From assembly GCF_014646075.1 (NCBI RefSeq), contig NZ_BMMT01000018.1, positions 50,455 to 114,454 on the forward strand: 64,000 nucleotides of DNA, given 5' to 3'. The notes below the pieces were generated by a model, which saw only the letters and a list, made by a program, of their open reading frames with translations, was not told where the DNA came from and ran no database searches. The position numbers were made by a program, and so were the translations under genes. Origin of the DNA: Saccharopolyspora thermophila (GTDB lineage Bacteria > Actinomycetota > Actinomycetes > Mycobacteriales > Pseudonocardiaceae). Shown here piece by piece: positions 27,931-37,064 of the stretch. Positions within the stretch are counted from its first letter, which is position 1. The number at the start of each line of letters is the position of its first letter.

Positions 27931-28527
27931 TCACATCGCGCGGCGCCCGGCCAGCGCGCGGCCCAACGTCAACTCGTCGGCGAACTCCAGATCGCCGCCC
28001 ATCGGCAGGCCGGACGCCAGCCGGGTCACCGTCAGGCCCGGGAAGTCGCGCAACATCCGCACCAGATACGTGGCGGTGGCCTCGCCCTCGGTGTTCGGGT
28101 CCGTCGCGATGATCACCTCGGTGATCTCGTCGCGGCCGATGCGCGCCAGCAGCTCGCGCACCCGCAGCTGGTCGGGCCCGATCCCGGACAGCGGGTCCAG
28201 CGCCCCACCGAGCACGTGGTAGCGGCCCCGGAACTCGCGCGTCCGCTCGACGGCGAGCACGTCCTTGGGTTCCTCCACGACGCACACCATCGTCTTGTCG
28301 CGGCGCTCGTCGCGGCAGATGCGGCAGGTCGTCTGCTCCGAGACGTTGCCGCAGATGTCGCAGAACACCACGCCTTCCTTGACCTTCTGCAGGACCTCCT
28401 GCAGGCGGGTCACGTCCGCGGGCTCGGCCGCGAGCAGGTGGAAGGCGATGCGCTGCGCGCTCTTCGGACCGATGCCCGGCAGCCTGCCGAGCTCGTCGAT
28501 CAAATCCTGAACGGGACCTTCGTACAC
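27931..28527 (-). CDS. recR: Recombination mediator protein RecR
   Basis: 198 residues from GTG 28527, giving the universal beginning [31 protein letters not shown] (shown in part), a helix-hairpin-helix. Then the C4 zinc finger [16 protein letters not shown] and a Toprim domain ([35 protein letters not shown]), and the C-terminal Walker-like segment [15 protein letters not shown]. RecR with RecO/RecF loads RecA at gaps. A longer frame to 28623 is not supported. Downstream of ebfC in the usual ebfC-recR order. Confidence 0.97.
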   Translation of the reverse strand: MYEGPVQDLIDELGRLPGIGPKSAQRIAFHLLAAEPADVTRLQEVLQKVKEGVVFCDICGNVSEQTTCRICRDERRDKTMVCVVEEPKDVLAVERTREFRGRYHVLGGALDPLSGIGPDQLRVRELLARIGRDEITEVIIATDPNTEGEATATYLVRMLRDFPGLTVTRLASGLPMGGDLEFADELTLGRALAGRRAM

Positions 28528-28582
28528 TTCTCGCTCATTCCACAGGGTCCCGGTGGGACTGTCGCCCCACCGGAAACAGCGG

Positions 28583-28927
28583 TCACATGCCCGGCAGGCC
28601 CAGACCGCCACCGCCGAGAGCACCGGCCAGCGGCCCCATCTTCTCGGCCTGCAGCTGCTGTGCCGCGCGGTTCGCGTCCCGCACCGCGGCCACCACCAGG
28701 TCGGCCAGCGTCTCGGTGTCCTCCGGGTCGGCCGCCTTCGGGTCGATCGACAACGACTTCAGCTCGCCGGCGCCGCTGACGGTCGCGGTGACCAGTCCGC
28801 CACCGGCGCTCCCGGTGACCTCGGCGGCGGCGAGCTCCTGCTGCGCAGTCATCAGCTGCTGCTGCATCTTCTGCGCCTGTTCCATGATCTGCTGCATGTT
28901 CGGCTGGCCACCAGGTTGCACCGTCAT
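28583..28927 (-). CDS. ebfC: YbaB/EbfC-family nucleoid-associated protein
   Basis: 114 residues: an N-terminal coiled segment [17 protein letters not shown], a central beta sheet ([27 protein letters not shown], in part) and a C-terminal helix with the glycine-rich tail [13 protein letters not shown]. EbfC dimers bind DNA non-specifically and compact the nucleoid. Lies immediately upstream of recR, as in most bacteria. The usual upstream neighbour dnaX is separated from it here by an oppositely oriented peptidase gene. Confidence 0.95.
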   Translation of the reverse strand: MTVQPGGQPNMQQIMEQAQKMQQQLMTAQQELAAAEVTGSAGGGLVTATVSGAGELKSLSIDPKAADPEDTETLADLVVAAVRDANRAAQQLQAEKMGPLAGALGGGGLGLPGM

Positions 28928-29020
28928 CCTCCATCCAGCTGGCGCATGTACCCCACCAGCCTAGTCGGCCGGAGGAGCAAGGCTCTGGGCGCGGGCCGCG
29001 CGGCGTGCCAAGGTGATCGC

Positions 29021-30844
29021 ATGGCGCTGGACATCGTGCGGTTGCTGGAGCTGACCACCTGGCGGGCCTTCGACGTGACCGACGACGGCCGGGTGCTGGC
29101 CGGTTCGGACGAGTCCGGGTCGACGCAGCTCGTCGAGATCGCCGACGGGACGTGCACCCCGCTGACGGCGCTGCCGGGCGCGGTGACCGGCCGCTACCTG
29201 CCCGGGGAGCGGGCGGTGGTGGTGCAGCACGACACCGACGGCAACGAGCGCGGCCAGCTGTCGCTGCTGCGGTGGGACGAGCCGGGGACGCTGCCCGCGC
29301 GGCTGGACGACCTGGTGCCGCTGGTCCGCGACCCCGAGTACGTACACCGACTGCTGGACGTCCTGCCCGGCCGCATCGTCTACGCCACCAACCGGCGCAA
29401 CGGCGTCGACTTCGACGTGGTGATCCGCAGCGTGCACACCGGCGAGGAGGAGGTCGTCTACGACCGGGGCGGGATGGTGCTGGCGGTGTCCACGTCACCG
29501 GACAGCCAGTACGTGGCCGTCACCGTGCCCGCCGAGAAGTCGATGTCCGACCAGGTCCTCGTGGTCAACAGGATGCCGGCCACCGAGGCCGAGCAGGTAC
29601 GCGAGTTGACCGACCGCGCCACACCGGCCCGGCACATCGCCCCGGCCTGGCTGCCCGACGCCGCGGGGCTGGTGGTCACCACCGACTTCGAGCGGGACCG
29701 GGCGGGCGTGGCACTCCTCGACCCGCGCACCGGGCAACGGCGCTGGCTGGTGACCTCCGACGCACACGACCTCATCGGCTGGCTCTCCCCCGACGGATCG
29801 ACGCTGCTGGTGCACGCCGACGACGACGGGGTCAGCCGGTTGGCGCTGCACGACGCCGCCACCGGCGACCTGCGGCGCGTGATCACCCTGCCCGCCGACG
29901 GCTGGTGCGCGAACCCCCTGCCCACACCGGTGTGGTCGCCGAACTCGCGCCATGTGGTGCTGTCCCTGAGCGCCCCCGACGCGCCCGGGGACGCCGTGCT
30001 GGTCGACGTCGCGACCGGTGCCGCCCGGTCGCTGACCGGGTCCGCGGCGCAGCTCGACGGGCACCGACCGGTCCGGCCGAGTTCGCACCGGGTGCCCACC
30101 CGGGACGGCGAGAAGGTGCCGTGCTTCGTCTACGCGCCGACCGACCCGGACCCGCGGCTGGCGGGCTCGGCGGTGCTCGTGATCCACGGCGGCCCGGAGA
30201 GCCAGTCGGTGCGGGCGTTCAGCCCGGTCGTGCAGGCCCTCGTCGGCCAGGGGCACACCGTGTTGGTGCCGAACGTGCGCGGCTCCACCGGGCACGGCAA
30301 GCGCTGGTACTCCGCCGACGACGGCCGCAACCGGCTGGAAGCCGTCGCGGACCTCGGTGACCTGCACGAATGGCTGCCCACGATCGGCCTGGACCCGGGG
30401 CGGGCCGCGCTGTGGGGCGGCTCCTACGGCGGCTACATGGTGCTGGCCGGGCTGGCGTTCCAGCCGGAGCGCTGGGCGGCCGGGGTGGACATCGTGGGGA
30501 TCTCGTCGCTGGTGACGTTTCTGGAGAACACGGCCCCGTACCGGCGGGCGCACCGCGAGCGCGAGTACGGGTCGCTGGCCGCCGACGCGGACTTCCTGCG
30601 GGAGGCGTCCCCGCTGACCAGGGCTGACTCGATCGCGGCACCGCTGTTCGTACTGCACGGCGCGAACGACCCGCGGGTCCCGCTGTCGGAAGCGGAGCAG
30701 ATCGCGGCCGCGGTGCGGGCGAAGGGCCTGGAGTGCGAACTGCTGGTGTACGGCGACGAGGGCCACGGTCTGGCCAAGCGCGTGAACCGCCTCGACGCCT
30801 ACCCGAAGGCGCTGAACTTCCTGGCCCGCCACCTCACTACGTGA
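29021..30844 (+). CDS. S9-family (prolyl oligopeptidase-like) serine peptidase
   Basis: 607 residues from ATG 29021 (MALDIVRLLELTTWRAFDVTD). An N-terminal beta-propeller of about 350 residues is followed by an alpha/beta hydrolase domain. Nucleophile Ser468 in GGSYGGYM, then the acid in HGANDPRVPLSEAEQI and the histidine in GDEGHGLAKRVNRLD complete the triad; VLVIHGGPESQS is the oxyanion region. No signal peptide, so it probably cleaves short peptides or acyl-peptides in the cytosol. Transcribed divergently from ebfC and convergently with dnaX. Confidence 0.93.
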   Translation: MALDIVRLLELTTWRAFDVTDDGRVLAGSDESGSTQLVEIADGTCTPLTALPGAVTGRYLPGERAVVVQHDTDGNERGQLSLLRWDEPGTLPARLDDLVPLVRDPEYVHRLLDVLPGRIVYATNRRNGVDFDVVIRSVHTGEEEVVYDRGGMVLAVSTSPDSQYVAVTVPAEKSMSDQVLVVNRMPATEAEQVRELTDRATPARHIAPAWLPDAAGLVVTTDFERDRAGVALLDPRTGQRRWLVTSDAHDLIGWLSPDGSTLLVHADDDGVSRLALHDAATGDLRRVITLPADGWCANPLPTPVWSPNSRHVVLSLSAPDAPGDAVLVDVATGAARSLTGSAAQLDGHRPVRPSSHRVPTRDGEKVPCFVYAPTDPDPRLAGSAVLVIHGGPESQSVRAFSPVVQALVGQGHTVLVPNVRGSTGHGKRWYSADDGRNRLEAVADLGDLHEWLPTIGLDPGRAALWGGSYGGYMVLAGLAFQPERWAAGVDIVGISSLVTFLENTAPYRRAHREREYGSLAADADFLREASPLTRADSIAAPLFVLHGANDPRVPLSEAEQIAAAVRAKGLECELLVYGDEGHGLAKRVNRLDAYPKALNFLARHLTT

Positions 30845-30877
30845 TCCCGGGTTGGTGATGCGCGCGGAGCAGCCGCG

Positions 30878-32941
30878 TCAGTTGTCGATACGGCGGGCGC
30901 CGAGTTCGCGTTCGAGCAGTTCCACCGCGGCTGCTTCCGAATCGGGACCGGTCGGTGCGTCGTCGTCCATCGGGGACGACTCGGCGAGCATCGCCTCCGG
31001 GTCCTCCTCGTCGTCCGCGACCGGCGGTTCCGGCGGCCGCACCGGCGCCGGGGGCTTCGGCGGCTCCGGGGGCGGCGGCACGTCGTCCGGCGGCGGGGGT
31101 TCCTCGTACGGCGGTTCCGGCGGCGGCGGGATGTCGTCGGGTTCCGGCGGTCGCGGCACCGAATTTCGCGTCCCCGGCTGCGGGTGCGACGCCTGCTGGC
31201 CGGTAACGGGCTGCCCGGCCGGAGCGGAGTTCTGGCGCTGCGGGGTCTCCCGCCGCTGCGGCGGCTGCTTGGGCGCGGCGCGGCGAGTCGGTGCGGGCGG
31301 GGCCGCACCGGCCTCCACGCACTGGATCTCCCACTCGCCGCCCATCACCTCGCGCAGCGCATCGCGCACGAAGTCCAACCGCCGCTGCTGCGCCAACTGC
31401 TTGACGAGCCCGGAGGTCGGCATCGACAGCACGAGCGTGTTGTCGCCGTTGAGGTCCTGGACCTGGGCGTTGAGCAGCAGCGCCTGCGTCGGCCGGTTGC
31501 GCTGCGCGACCGCCTGCAGCACCTTCGTCCACACCTGGCGCACCGTGGCCGCGTCGGTCCCGCCCTGGGCGGGTTCCGGTGCCTTCGGCGGCGCGACCGG
31601 CTCCGCCGGAGCCGGGGGCGTCGCGGCACGGGGCGGCTCGGAGCGCGGTGGTTCCGCCGCCTCCTGCGCCGCGCGTTCGTGGGGGCGCTGGAAGACACGC
31701 CTGGGGCGCGCTTCGGCATCCGGCGCGACGTCGGCCGCGGCCGGCGCGATGGTCGCGGCGGGCGCCCCTTCGCCCGGCGCGATGGTCATCCGCCGCTCGA
31801 GGCGCTCCAGGCGTTGCAGCAGCGCGGTTTCGGAGTCCGAAACGGTGGGCAGCAGCATGCGGGCGCACAGCAGTTCGAGCAGCAGTCGCGGCGCGGTCGC
31901 CCCCCGCATCTCGGACAGTCCGTTGTGGACGATCTCGGCGAACCGGGACAGGGTCGCGGGACCGAGCTGCTCGGCCTGCTGCTGCATCCGGGCCAGCTCG
32001 TCCCCGGCGGCCTGGACCAGACCGCGCTCCGCGGCGTCCGGAACCGAGTTGAGCAGCATCAAATCGCGCAGCCGGTCGAGCAGGTCGGTGCCGAACCGGC
32101 GCGGGTCGTGCCCGGCCTCGACGACCCGGTCGACGGTGCCGTACACGGCGGCGGCGTCCCCGGCGGCGAGCGCGTCCACCATGTCGTCGATCAGGGCGAC
32201 ATCGGTGACACCGAGCAGCGCCACCGCGCGCTCGTAGGTGACGCCCTCGGAACTCGCCCCGGCCAGCAGCTGGTCAAGCACGCTCAGGGTGTCGCGCGCG
32301 GACCCCCCACCGGCGCGGATGACCAGCGGGAACACCGCGGGTTCGACCCGCACGCCCTCCTCGCGGCAGATGCGTTCGACGAGTTCGCGCATCACGCCGG
32401 GCGGCATCAGCCGGAACGGGTAGTGGTGCGTGCGGGACCGGATGGTGGTGAGCACCTTGTCCGGCTCGGTGGTGGCGAAAACGAAGATCAGGTGTTCCGG
32501 CGGTTCCTCGACGATCTTCAGCAGGGCGTTGAAGCCCTGCGTGGTGACCATGTGGGCCTCGTCGATGATGAAGATCCGGTATCGCGACTGGGCAGGCGCG
32601 AAGAACGCCCGGTCGCGCAGCTCGCGGGTGTCGTCCACACCGCCGTGGCTGGCCGCGTCGAGCTCGACGACGTCGACGCTGCCGCCGCCCTCGGGAGCGA
32701 GCGCGACGCAGGAGTCGCACTCCCCACACGGGTCGGCGGTGGGTCCCTGCGCGCAGTTCAGCGAGCGGGCGAGGATGCGTGCGCTGGACGTCTTGCCGCA
32801 GCCGCGCGGCCCGGAGAACAGGTACGCGTGGTTGATCCGACCGGAGGACAGCGCGGTCCGCAGCGGCTCGGTGACGTGTTCCTGCCCGACGACCTCAGCG
32901 AAGGTCGCCGGCCGGTACTTGCGGTAGAGGGCGAGCGCCAC
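30878..32941 (-). CDS. dnaX: DNA polymerase III subunits gamma and tau
   Basis: 687 residues from GTG 32941 (ALALYRKYRPATFAEVVGQEHV). Clamp-loader AAA+ ATPase: Walker A GPRGCGKT (44-51), zinc-binding Cys motif CAQGPTADPCGECDSC, DEAHMV Walker B and sensor FATTEPDKV. After the ATPase and collar, a long Pro/Ala/Glu-rich linker interrupts a conserved tau-like segment (TVRQVWTKVLQAVAQRNRPTQALL, in part) and the C-terminus is acidic/proline-rich (PPPEPPYEEPPPPDDVP). An upstream GTG at 32971 would add ten residues. Starts just downstream of the SRP RNA on the same strand. Confidence 0.96.
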   Translation of the reverse strand: MALALYRKYRPATFAEVVGQEHVTEPLRTALSSGRINHAYLFSGPRGCGKTSSARILARSLNCAQGPTADPCGECDSCVALAPEGGGSVDVVELDAASHGGVDDTRELRDRAFFAPAQSRYRIFIIDEAHMVTTQGFNALLKIVEEPPEHLIFVFATTEPDKVLTTIRSRTHHYPFRLMPPGVMRELVERICREEGVRVEPAVFPLVIRAGGGSARDTLSVLDQLLAGASSEGVTYERAVALLGVTDVALIDDMVDALAAGDAAAVYGTVDRVVEAGHDPRRFGTDLLDRLRDLMLLNSVPDAAERGLVQAAGDELARMQQQAEQLGPATLSRFAEIVHNGLSEMRGATAPRLLLELLCARMLLPTVSDSETALLQRLERLERRMTIAPGEGAPAATIAPAAADVAPDAEARPRRVFQRPHERAAQEAAEPPRSEPPRAATPPAPAEPVAPPKAPEPAQGGTDAATVRQVWTKVLQAVAQRNRPTQALLLNAQVQDLNGDNTLVLSMPTSGLVKQLAQQRRLDFVRDALREVMGGEWEIQCVEAGAAPPAPTRRAAPKQPPQRRETPQRQNSAPAGQPVTGQQASHPQPGTRNSVPRPPEPDDIPPPPEPPYEEPPPPDDVPPPPEPPKPPAPVRPPEPPVADDEEDPEAMLAESSPMDDDAPTGPDSEAAAVELLERELGARRIDN

Positions 32942-33008
32942 GGTCAGAACCCTACGCGGTGCGGCTGACACCCCGGACGGCCCCCGGCGGGCCCTCCGGG
33001 AGAAAAGA

Positions 33009-33099
33009 TGGGGACCCCGTGCACCCGCCAGAGCCCGCTTACCCTTGCTGCCTTCCGGCCCTGGGGGGGTTCACAGGATGGACGCCGCACGAGGTCCAC
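33009..33099 (-). ncRNA. ffs: Bacterial small SRP RNA (4.5S-type)
   Basis: On the minus strand, CAGGGCCGGAAGGCAGC contains the invariant GGAA tetraloop and asymmetric-loop region (helix 8) that binds Ffh. Flanking sequences close into the expected long hairpin: GGACCTCGTGC (complement of 33087-33097) with GCACGGGGTCC (complement of 33012-33022). An A/T-rich run follows the 3' end (atcttttctc on the minus strand), consistent with termination. Lies just upstream of dnaX, a common actinobacterial location. Ends are approximate by a few bases. Confidence 0.9.
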
Positions 33100-33347
33100 G
33101 ACCAGTGTAACCGAAGCGGCCCGACACCTCGCGCACCCCTCAACCACCCGGCCCGGCCAGCACCGCACCAGCCTCCCGGCCAGGCACCTTCCGTCTGGAA
33201 GGTGCCTGACGCACACCAGTCACGGGCCCTCGAACAGTGTTGTCTCCGAGCGCTGTGCAAGATCGTGACTCCACCGGTCACCGGACCGTCGCCCCAGGTC
33301 ACGACCCGTATCCGCTGCTCAGGGGGTGCTCTGCTAGGCTTCCGCAC

Positions 33348-33433
33348 GGAGGATTGGCCGAGCGGCCTAAGGCGCACGATTGGAAATCGTGTTGGGTTAA
33401 CAGCCCTCACGGGTTCGAATCCCGTATCCTCCG
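33348..33433 (+). tRNA. tRNA-Ser (anticodon GGA)
   Basis: 86-nt class II tRNA. Acceptor GGAGGAT/ATCCTCC, anticodon stem CACGA/TCGTG with loop TTGGAAA (anticodon GGA, reads UCC/UCU), a long variable arm (TTGGGTTAACAGCCC), and T loop GTTCGAAT. CCA is not encoded. Followed by a terminator hairpin. Confidence 0.97.
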
Positions 33434-33439
33434 CAGGGC

Positions 33440-33483
33440 AGAGCCCCGGCCGCACGATCGCGACCGGGGCTCTTCGCGTTCCG
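33440..33483 (+). terminator. Terminator after tRNA-Ser(GGA)
   Basis: AGAGCCCCGG (33440-33449) pairs with CCGGGGCTCT (33474-33483), followed by tcgcgtt. Immediately downstream of the tRNA. Confidence 0.75.
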
Positions 33484-33594
33484 TCTCGGTTGTCGACAAC
33501 CCGGCCCCGCAGTCGGCCTCGGGTCCTCCGCCCCTGGTCACCCGCGTTCCCAGCGGCCGACCGTGGTGGTCTGGACGGCTTTCCGGGGGCGGCC

Positions 33595-34962
33595 ATGAGC
33601 ATCACGATCGAGAAGCTGCGGGAACAGGTTCGCGGCGACGTCATCAGCGCTCACGACGAGCGCTACGACGAGGTCCGGCGGGTGCACAACGCGATGATCG
33701 ACCGGCACCCGCGTGCCGTCGTGCGGTGCGTCAACGCCGGGGACGTCATGGCCGGCGTCGACTACGCCCGGGAGAACGGGCTCGACCTCGCCATGCGCGG
33801 CGGCGGGCACAGCGTTCCCGGGTTCGGGACCTGCGACGACGGAGTGGTCGTCGACCTGTCGCCGATGCGTGGCGTGCGCGTGGACCCGGCGGCGCGGACC
33901 GCGCGGGCCGAGGGCGGCGCGACCTGGGGAGACTTCAACGCGGCCACGCACGCCTTCGGGCTGGCCACCACCGGCGGGATCATCTCCACCACCGGCATCG
34001 CCGGGCTGACGCTCGGCGGCGGCATCGGCTACCTGGCGCGCGGGCACGGGTTGTCCTGCGACAACCTGATATCCGCCGACGTCGTCACGGCCTCGGGCGA
34101 GTTCGTCGTGGCCGACGAGCAGCAGCACGACGACCTGTTCTGGGCGCTGCGCGGCGGCGGCGGCAACTTCGGCGTGGTCACCTCGTTCGAATACCGGCTC
34201 GGCCCGGTGGGCGACATCTACGGCGGGCCGATCTTCTTCGACGTCGACCAGGCCGCGACCGTGCTGCGGTCGTTCCGCGAGATCATCGCCGACGCTCCGG
34301 AGGAGCTCGGGGCCTTCCCGGCGTTCCAGATCGCGCCGCCGCTGCCGTTCATCCCGGAGAACCGGCACGGCGACACCCTGGTGGCCGTCGTGACGTGCTG
34401 GTCCGGGCCAATCGAGGCGGGCCCGGCCACCGTCGCACCGCTGCGTGACATCGCGCCGGTCGTCGCCGAACACGTCGGGCCGATGCCCTACCCGCTGCTC
34501 AACAGCGCCTTCGACGCGCTCGTGCCGCCCGGGCTCCAGCACTACTGGAAGGCCAACTTCGTGCGGGAGCTGACCGACGAGATGATCGACGCGCACGTCC
34601 GGTACGGGCCGAAGGTGCCCGTGGTCAACTCCACGATCCACATCTACCCCATCGACGGCGCCTGCCACCGGGTCGCGCCCGACGCGACGGCCTTCGCCTA
34701 CCGCGACGCCAACTTCGCCGCCGTCATCGCCGGGATGTGGCCGGACCCCGCCGACAACGAGGCGAACATCGCCTGGGTGCGCGACTACTACGCCGCCACC
34801 AGCCCGCACGCGGAGGAAGGCGGATACGTCAACTTCATGGCCGGCGACGACCAGGACCGGATCAGGGCCAACTACCGGCAGAACTACGACCGCCTGGTCG
34901 AGGTGAAGCGGCGCTATGACCCGGACAACCTGTTCCACCTCAACCAGAACATCCGGCCCTGA
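33595..34962 (+). CDS. FAD-linked oxidase, berberine-bridge-enzyme family
   Basis: 455 residues from ATG 33595. PCMH-type FAD-binding domain (about 35-205) with RGGGHSVPGFG: His72 is the site of 8-alpha linkage; Cys155 in GLSCDN is the site of 6-S-cysteinyl linkage, so a bicovalent flavin is expected. TTGGIISTTGIAGLTLGGGIGYL (in part) and LFWALRGGGGNFGVVTSFEYRL (in part) are typical. The C-terminus has the BBE tail (NYDRLVEVKRRYDPDNLFHLNQN, in part). No signal peptide. Such enzymes oxidise sugars, alkaloids or polyketide intermediates with O2. Substrate unknown; stands alone between a tRNA and a nuclease. Confidence 0.93.
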   Translation: MSITIEKLREQVRGDVISAHDERYDEVRRVHNAMIDRHPRAVVRCVNAGDVMAGVDYARENGLDLAMRGGGHSVPGFGTCDDGVVVDLSPMRGVRVDPAARTARAEGGATWGDFNAATHAFGLATTGGIISTTGIAGLTLGGGIGYLARGHGLSCDNLISADVVTASGEFVVADEQQHDDLFWALRGGGGNFGVVTSFEYRLGPVGDIYGGPIFFDVDQAATVLRSFREIIADAPEELGAFPAFQIAPPLPFIPENRHGDTLVAVVTCWSGPIEAGPATVAPLRDIAPVVAEHVGPMPYPLLNSAFDALVPPGLQHYWKANFVRELTDEMIDAHVRYGPKVPVVNSTIHIYPIDGACHRVAPDATAFAYRDANFAAVIAGMWPDPADNEANIAWVRDYYAATSPHAEEGGYVNFMAGDDQDRIRANYRQNYDRLVEVKRRYDPDNLFHLNQNIRP

Positions 34963-34985
34963 CCCCACGCCCGTCGATCCGAACG

Positions 34986-36782
34986 TCAAGGCCGCCAGAA
35001 GCGGATGCGGGTGATCTGCGGGTCGTGATCACTGGCCTGGTCGGCGAACTCCGCGTTGGTGTGCACCAGGTCGTAGTCGGCGTCGACCGCGCGGCTGACC
35101 AGGATGTGGTCCAGCTGCTGGGAGTTGCCCTCGTGGACGTAGCTGTAGCGCTCCACCGGCGGCAGTTCCGCAGCCAGCGGCACCAGCGCCGCCCCGTCGG
35201 TCAACGGCGCCAACGCCGGGGAGAAGCCGTAGTCGTTCAGGTCGCCGAGCACAACCACCCGGGCCGCCGGGTCGATGGCCAGCACCTCGTCGACGAACCC
35301 GCGGACCAGGCGGGCCTGCTGTGCGCGCTGCTCCGCCGAGACCCGCGCGGGCGGCTGGAACCGGCCGTGCAGCGGCTGATCGTCACCCTTGGACGTGAAG
35401 TGGTTGGCCACCACGATCACCGGTGCGCCGCGGAACAGGAACTCGCCGACCAGCGGTTTGCGGCTGTCCCGCCACGCCGGGTCGGTCGGGGCGATGCGGC
35501 CGGGCGACGCGCTCAACGCCACCCGCTCGCCGTGGGCCACCGGGTGCACCGGCGTGGTCGCATCCCCGCCCGGACGGTCCACGAAGGACACCCGTGCCGG
35601 GTTGAACAGGAACGCGACCCGGATGTTGCCGCCCGGTTGGCCGCCGTCGGCGTTGTTGCGCGGGTCGATCTGCCGCCACAGGTAGCGCGGGCCGCCCGCC
35701 GCCGCGATGGCGTCAGTGAGCTGCCGCAGCGTCTGGTCCGCGGCCACCACGCCGTCGTCGGTGGGGCCGGTGTTGTCCTGGACCTCCTCCAGCGCCACGA
35801 CGTCCGGTGCCGCGAGCCGGTCCACGATGCCCTCGGCGAGCCGGTCGACCCTGGCCTGGTCGGCCCCGGCGGCGAGGTTCTCCACGTTGTAGGTGGCGAT
35901 CGCCAGCTCGTCGCGGCCCTGCGGCCGCGTGGTCTCGGGGCGCAGGCCGCCCGGCACGTGCCCGCCCAGCCGCGTCGCCGCCAGCACGTACCCGCCGAAG
36001 CGGCTGTAGTCCAGCGGCCCTTGCGTGGCGCCGAGCAGCTGGTCGCCGACGTTGGCGGCGGGGAACGCGTCACCCCCGAGGGACTCGACCCTGAGGCGAC
36101 CGGAGTTCGGGTCGGTGTAGCCGGTGTAGGTGGTGCCGCCGCGCTCGTTGGCGTTCTGGTCCGGTTTGGACGTGACCCACAGCGCCCGGTGGGCGTCGGT
36201 CGGACCGACCACGCGCGCGTTGTCGACGCGCACCACCATGCCCTCGCGCGACTCGTAGAAGTCCAGTGCGTAGCGCTCCGGCTCCAGCGGCCGCTTGTCG
36301 ATGTTGCCCTCCTGCGGCGCGTACTCGACCGGCACCGAGTCCGGCCCCAGCACCTCCACCGGCGCACTGCCGCGGCCGGTGATCCGCCAGCTCGCCCCGG
36401 TCAGCTCGGTGACCGACTGGTTCGGGGTGGTCTCCGGCGTCTCGCCCTCCGCCGTCGGGTAGTGCTCCGCGACGACCCCGGTGACGGTGACCGCGTCGCC
36501 CACCGCGACAGCCGGGGTCTGCTCACCGGTGAACACGAAGAGGCCCTCGCTGGTCCGTGGGTCCGCGTCCGCTTCGGGGTCCTGGAACCAGAACCCGCGG
36601 GTCGAGCCGTACCCGCGCACCCCGGTCACCACGCCGACAACGTCGGCGACCCGCCGCCCGACCAGTGGCGACACCCGCGCGGTGCCCTGGATGTCGCGAA
36701 TCCGGACCGTCTCCCGCGCGGTCGCGGCCGGGGCGATCGACAGCAGCACCGCGGTGGCGGCGAGCAGTGACGTGACGCGCAC
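34986..36782 (-). CDS. Secreted endonuclease/exonuclease/phosphatase-family nuclease (ExeM/NucH-like)
   Basis: 598 residues. Sec signal peptide MRVTSLLAATAVLLSIAPAATA. An N-terminal OB-fold/LTD-like region (VADVVGVVTGVRGYGSTRGFWFQDP, in part) leads to an EEP nuclease domain: IATYNVENL, DVVALEEVQDN, VVVANHFTSKGDD, VVVLGDLNDYGFSPAL, QLDHILVSR and ASDHDPQIT, which contain the metal and catalytic residues. This arrangement is that of extracellular DNases such as ExeM/NucH, which degrade DNA outside the cell, for example for nutrient use or biofilm turnover. Convergent with the oxidase gene. Confidence 0.92.
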   Translation of the reverse strand: MRVTSLLAATAVLLSIAPAATARETVRIRDIQGTARVSPLVGRRVADVVGVVTGVRGYGSTRGFWFQDPEADADPRTSEGLFVFTGEQTPAVAVGDAVTVTGVVAEHYPTAEGETPETTPNQSVTELTGASWRITGRGSAPVEVLGPDSVPVEYAPQEGNIDKRPLEPERYALDFYESREGMVVRVDNARVVGPTDAHRALWVTSKPDQNANERGGTTYTGYTDPNSGRLRVESLGGDAFPAANVGDQLLGATQGPLDYSRFGGYVLAATRLGGHVPGGLRPETTRPQGRDELAIATYNVENLAAGADQARVDRLAEGIVDRLAAPDVVALEEVQDNTGPTDDGVVAADQTLRQLTDAIAAAGGPRYLWRQIDPRNNADGGQPGGNIRVAFLFNPARVSFVDRPGGDATTPVHPVAHGERVALSASPGRIAPTDPAWRDSRKPLVGEFLFRGAPVIVVANHFTSKGDDQPLHGRFQPPARVSAEQRAQQARLVRGFVDEVLAIDPAARVVVLGDLNDYGFSPALAPLTDGAALVPLAAELPPVERYSYVHEGNSQQLDHILVSRAVDADYDLVHTNAEFADQASDHDPQITRIRFWRP

Positions 36783-36892
36783 TTCGGCTTCCCCTCGCCA
36801 GGCGACATGATCACGCCAAGCTACCCGACCTCGCCGACCACCGACACACGATCAAGCGACATGACCGGAAGTGGCCGGGGAACCCGCGGCAT

Positions 36893-36931
36893 GACGAAGG
36901 GCCGGTCCCGTTCGGGAACCGGCCCTTCGTC
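36893..36931 (-). terminator. Terminator after tRNA-Ser(CGA)
   Basis: A long stem, GACGAAGGGCCGGT (from 36893) with ACCGGCCCTTCGTC (to 36931), directly follows the tRNA 3' end on the minus strand. No long U-run. Confidence 0.75.
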
Positions 36932-36934
36932 GAG

Positions 36935-37020
36935 CGGTAGCGGTGGGATTCGAACCCACGGTGGCTGTTAACCACACGCGCTTTCGAGGCGCGCTCCTTC
37001 GGCCGCTCGGACACGCTACC
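36935..37020 (-). tRNA. tRNA-Ser (anticodon CGA)
   Basis: 86-nt class II tRNA on the minus strand. Acceptor GGTAGCG/CGCTACC, anticodon arm with loop CTCGAAA (anticodon CGA, reads UCG), long variable arm TGTGGTTAACAGCCACC region and T loop GTTCGAAT. CCA not encoded. Confidence 0.97.
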
Positions 37021-37064
37021 GCCAGCAAGGGTACCGGCCGCCTCCGTCGGCCCTGCGAAGGGGG

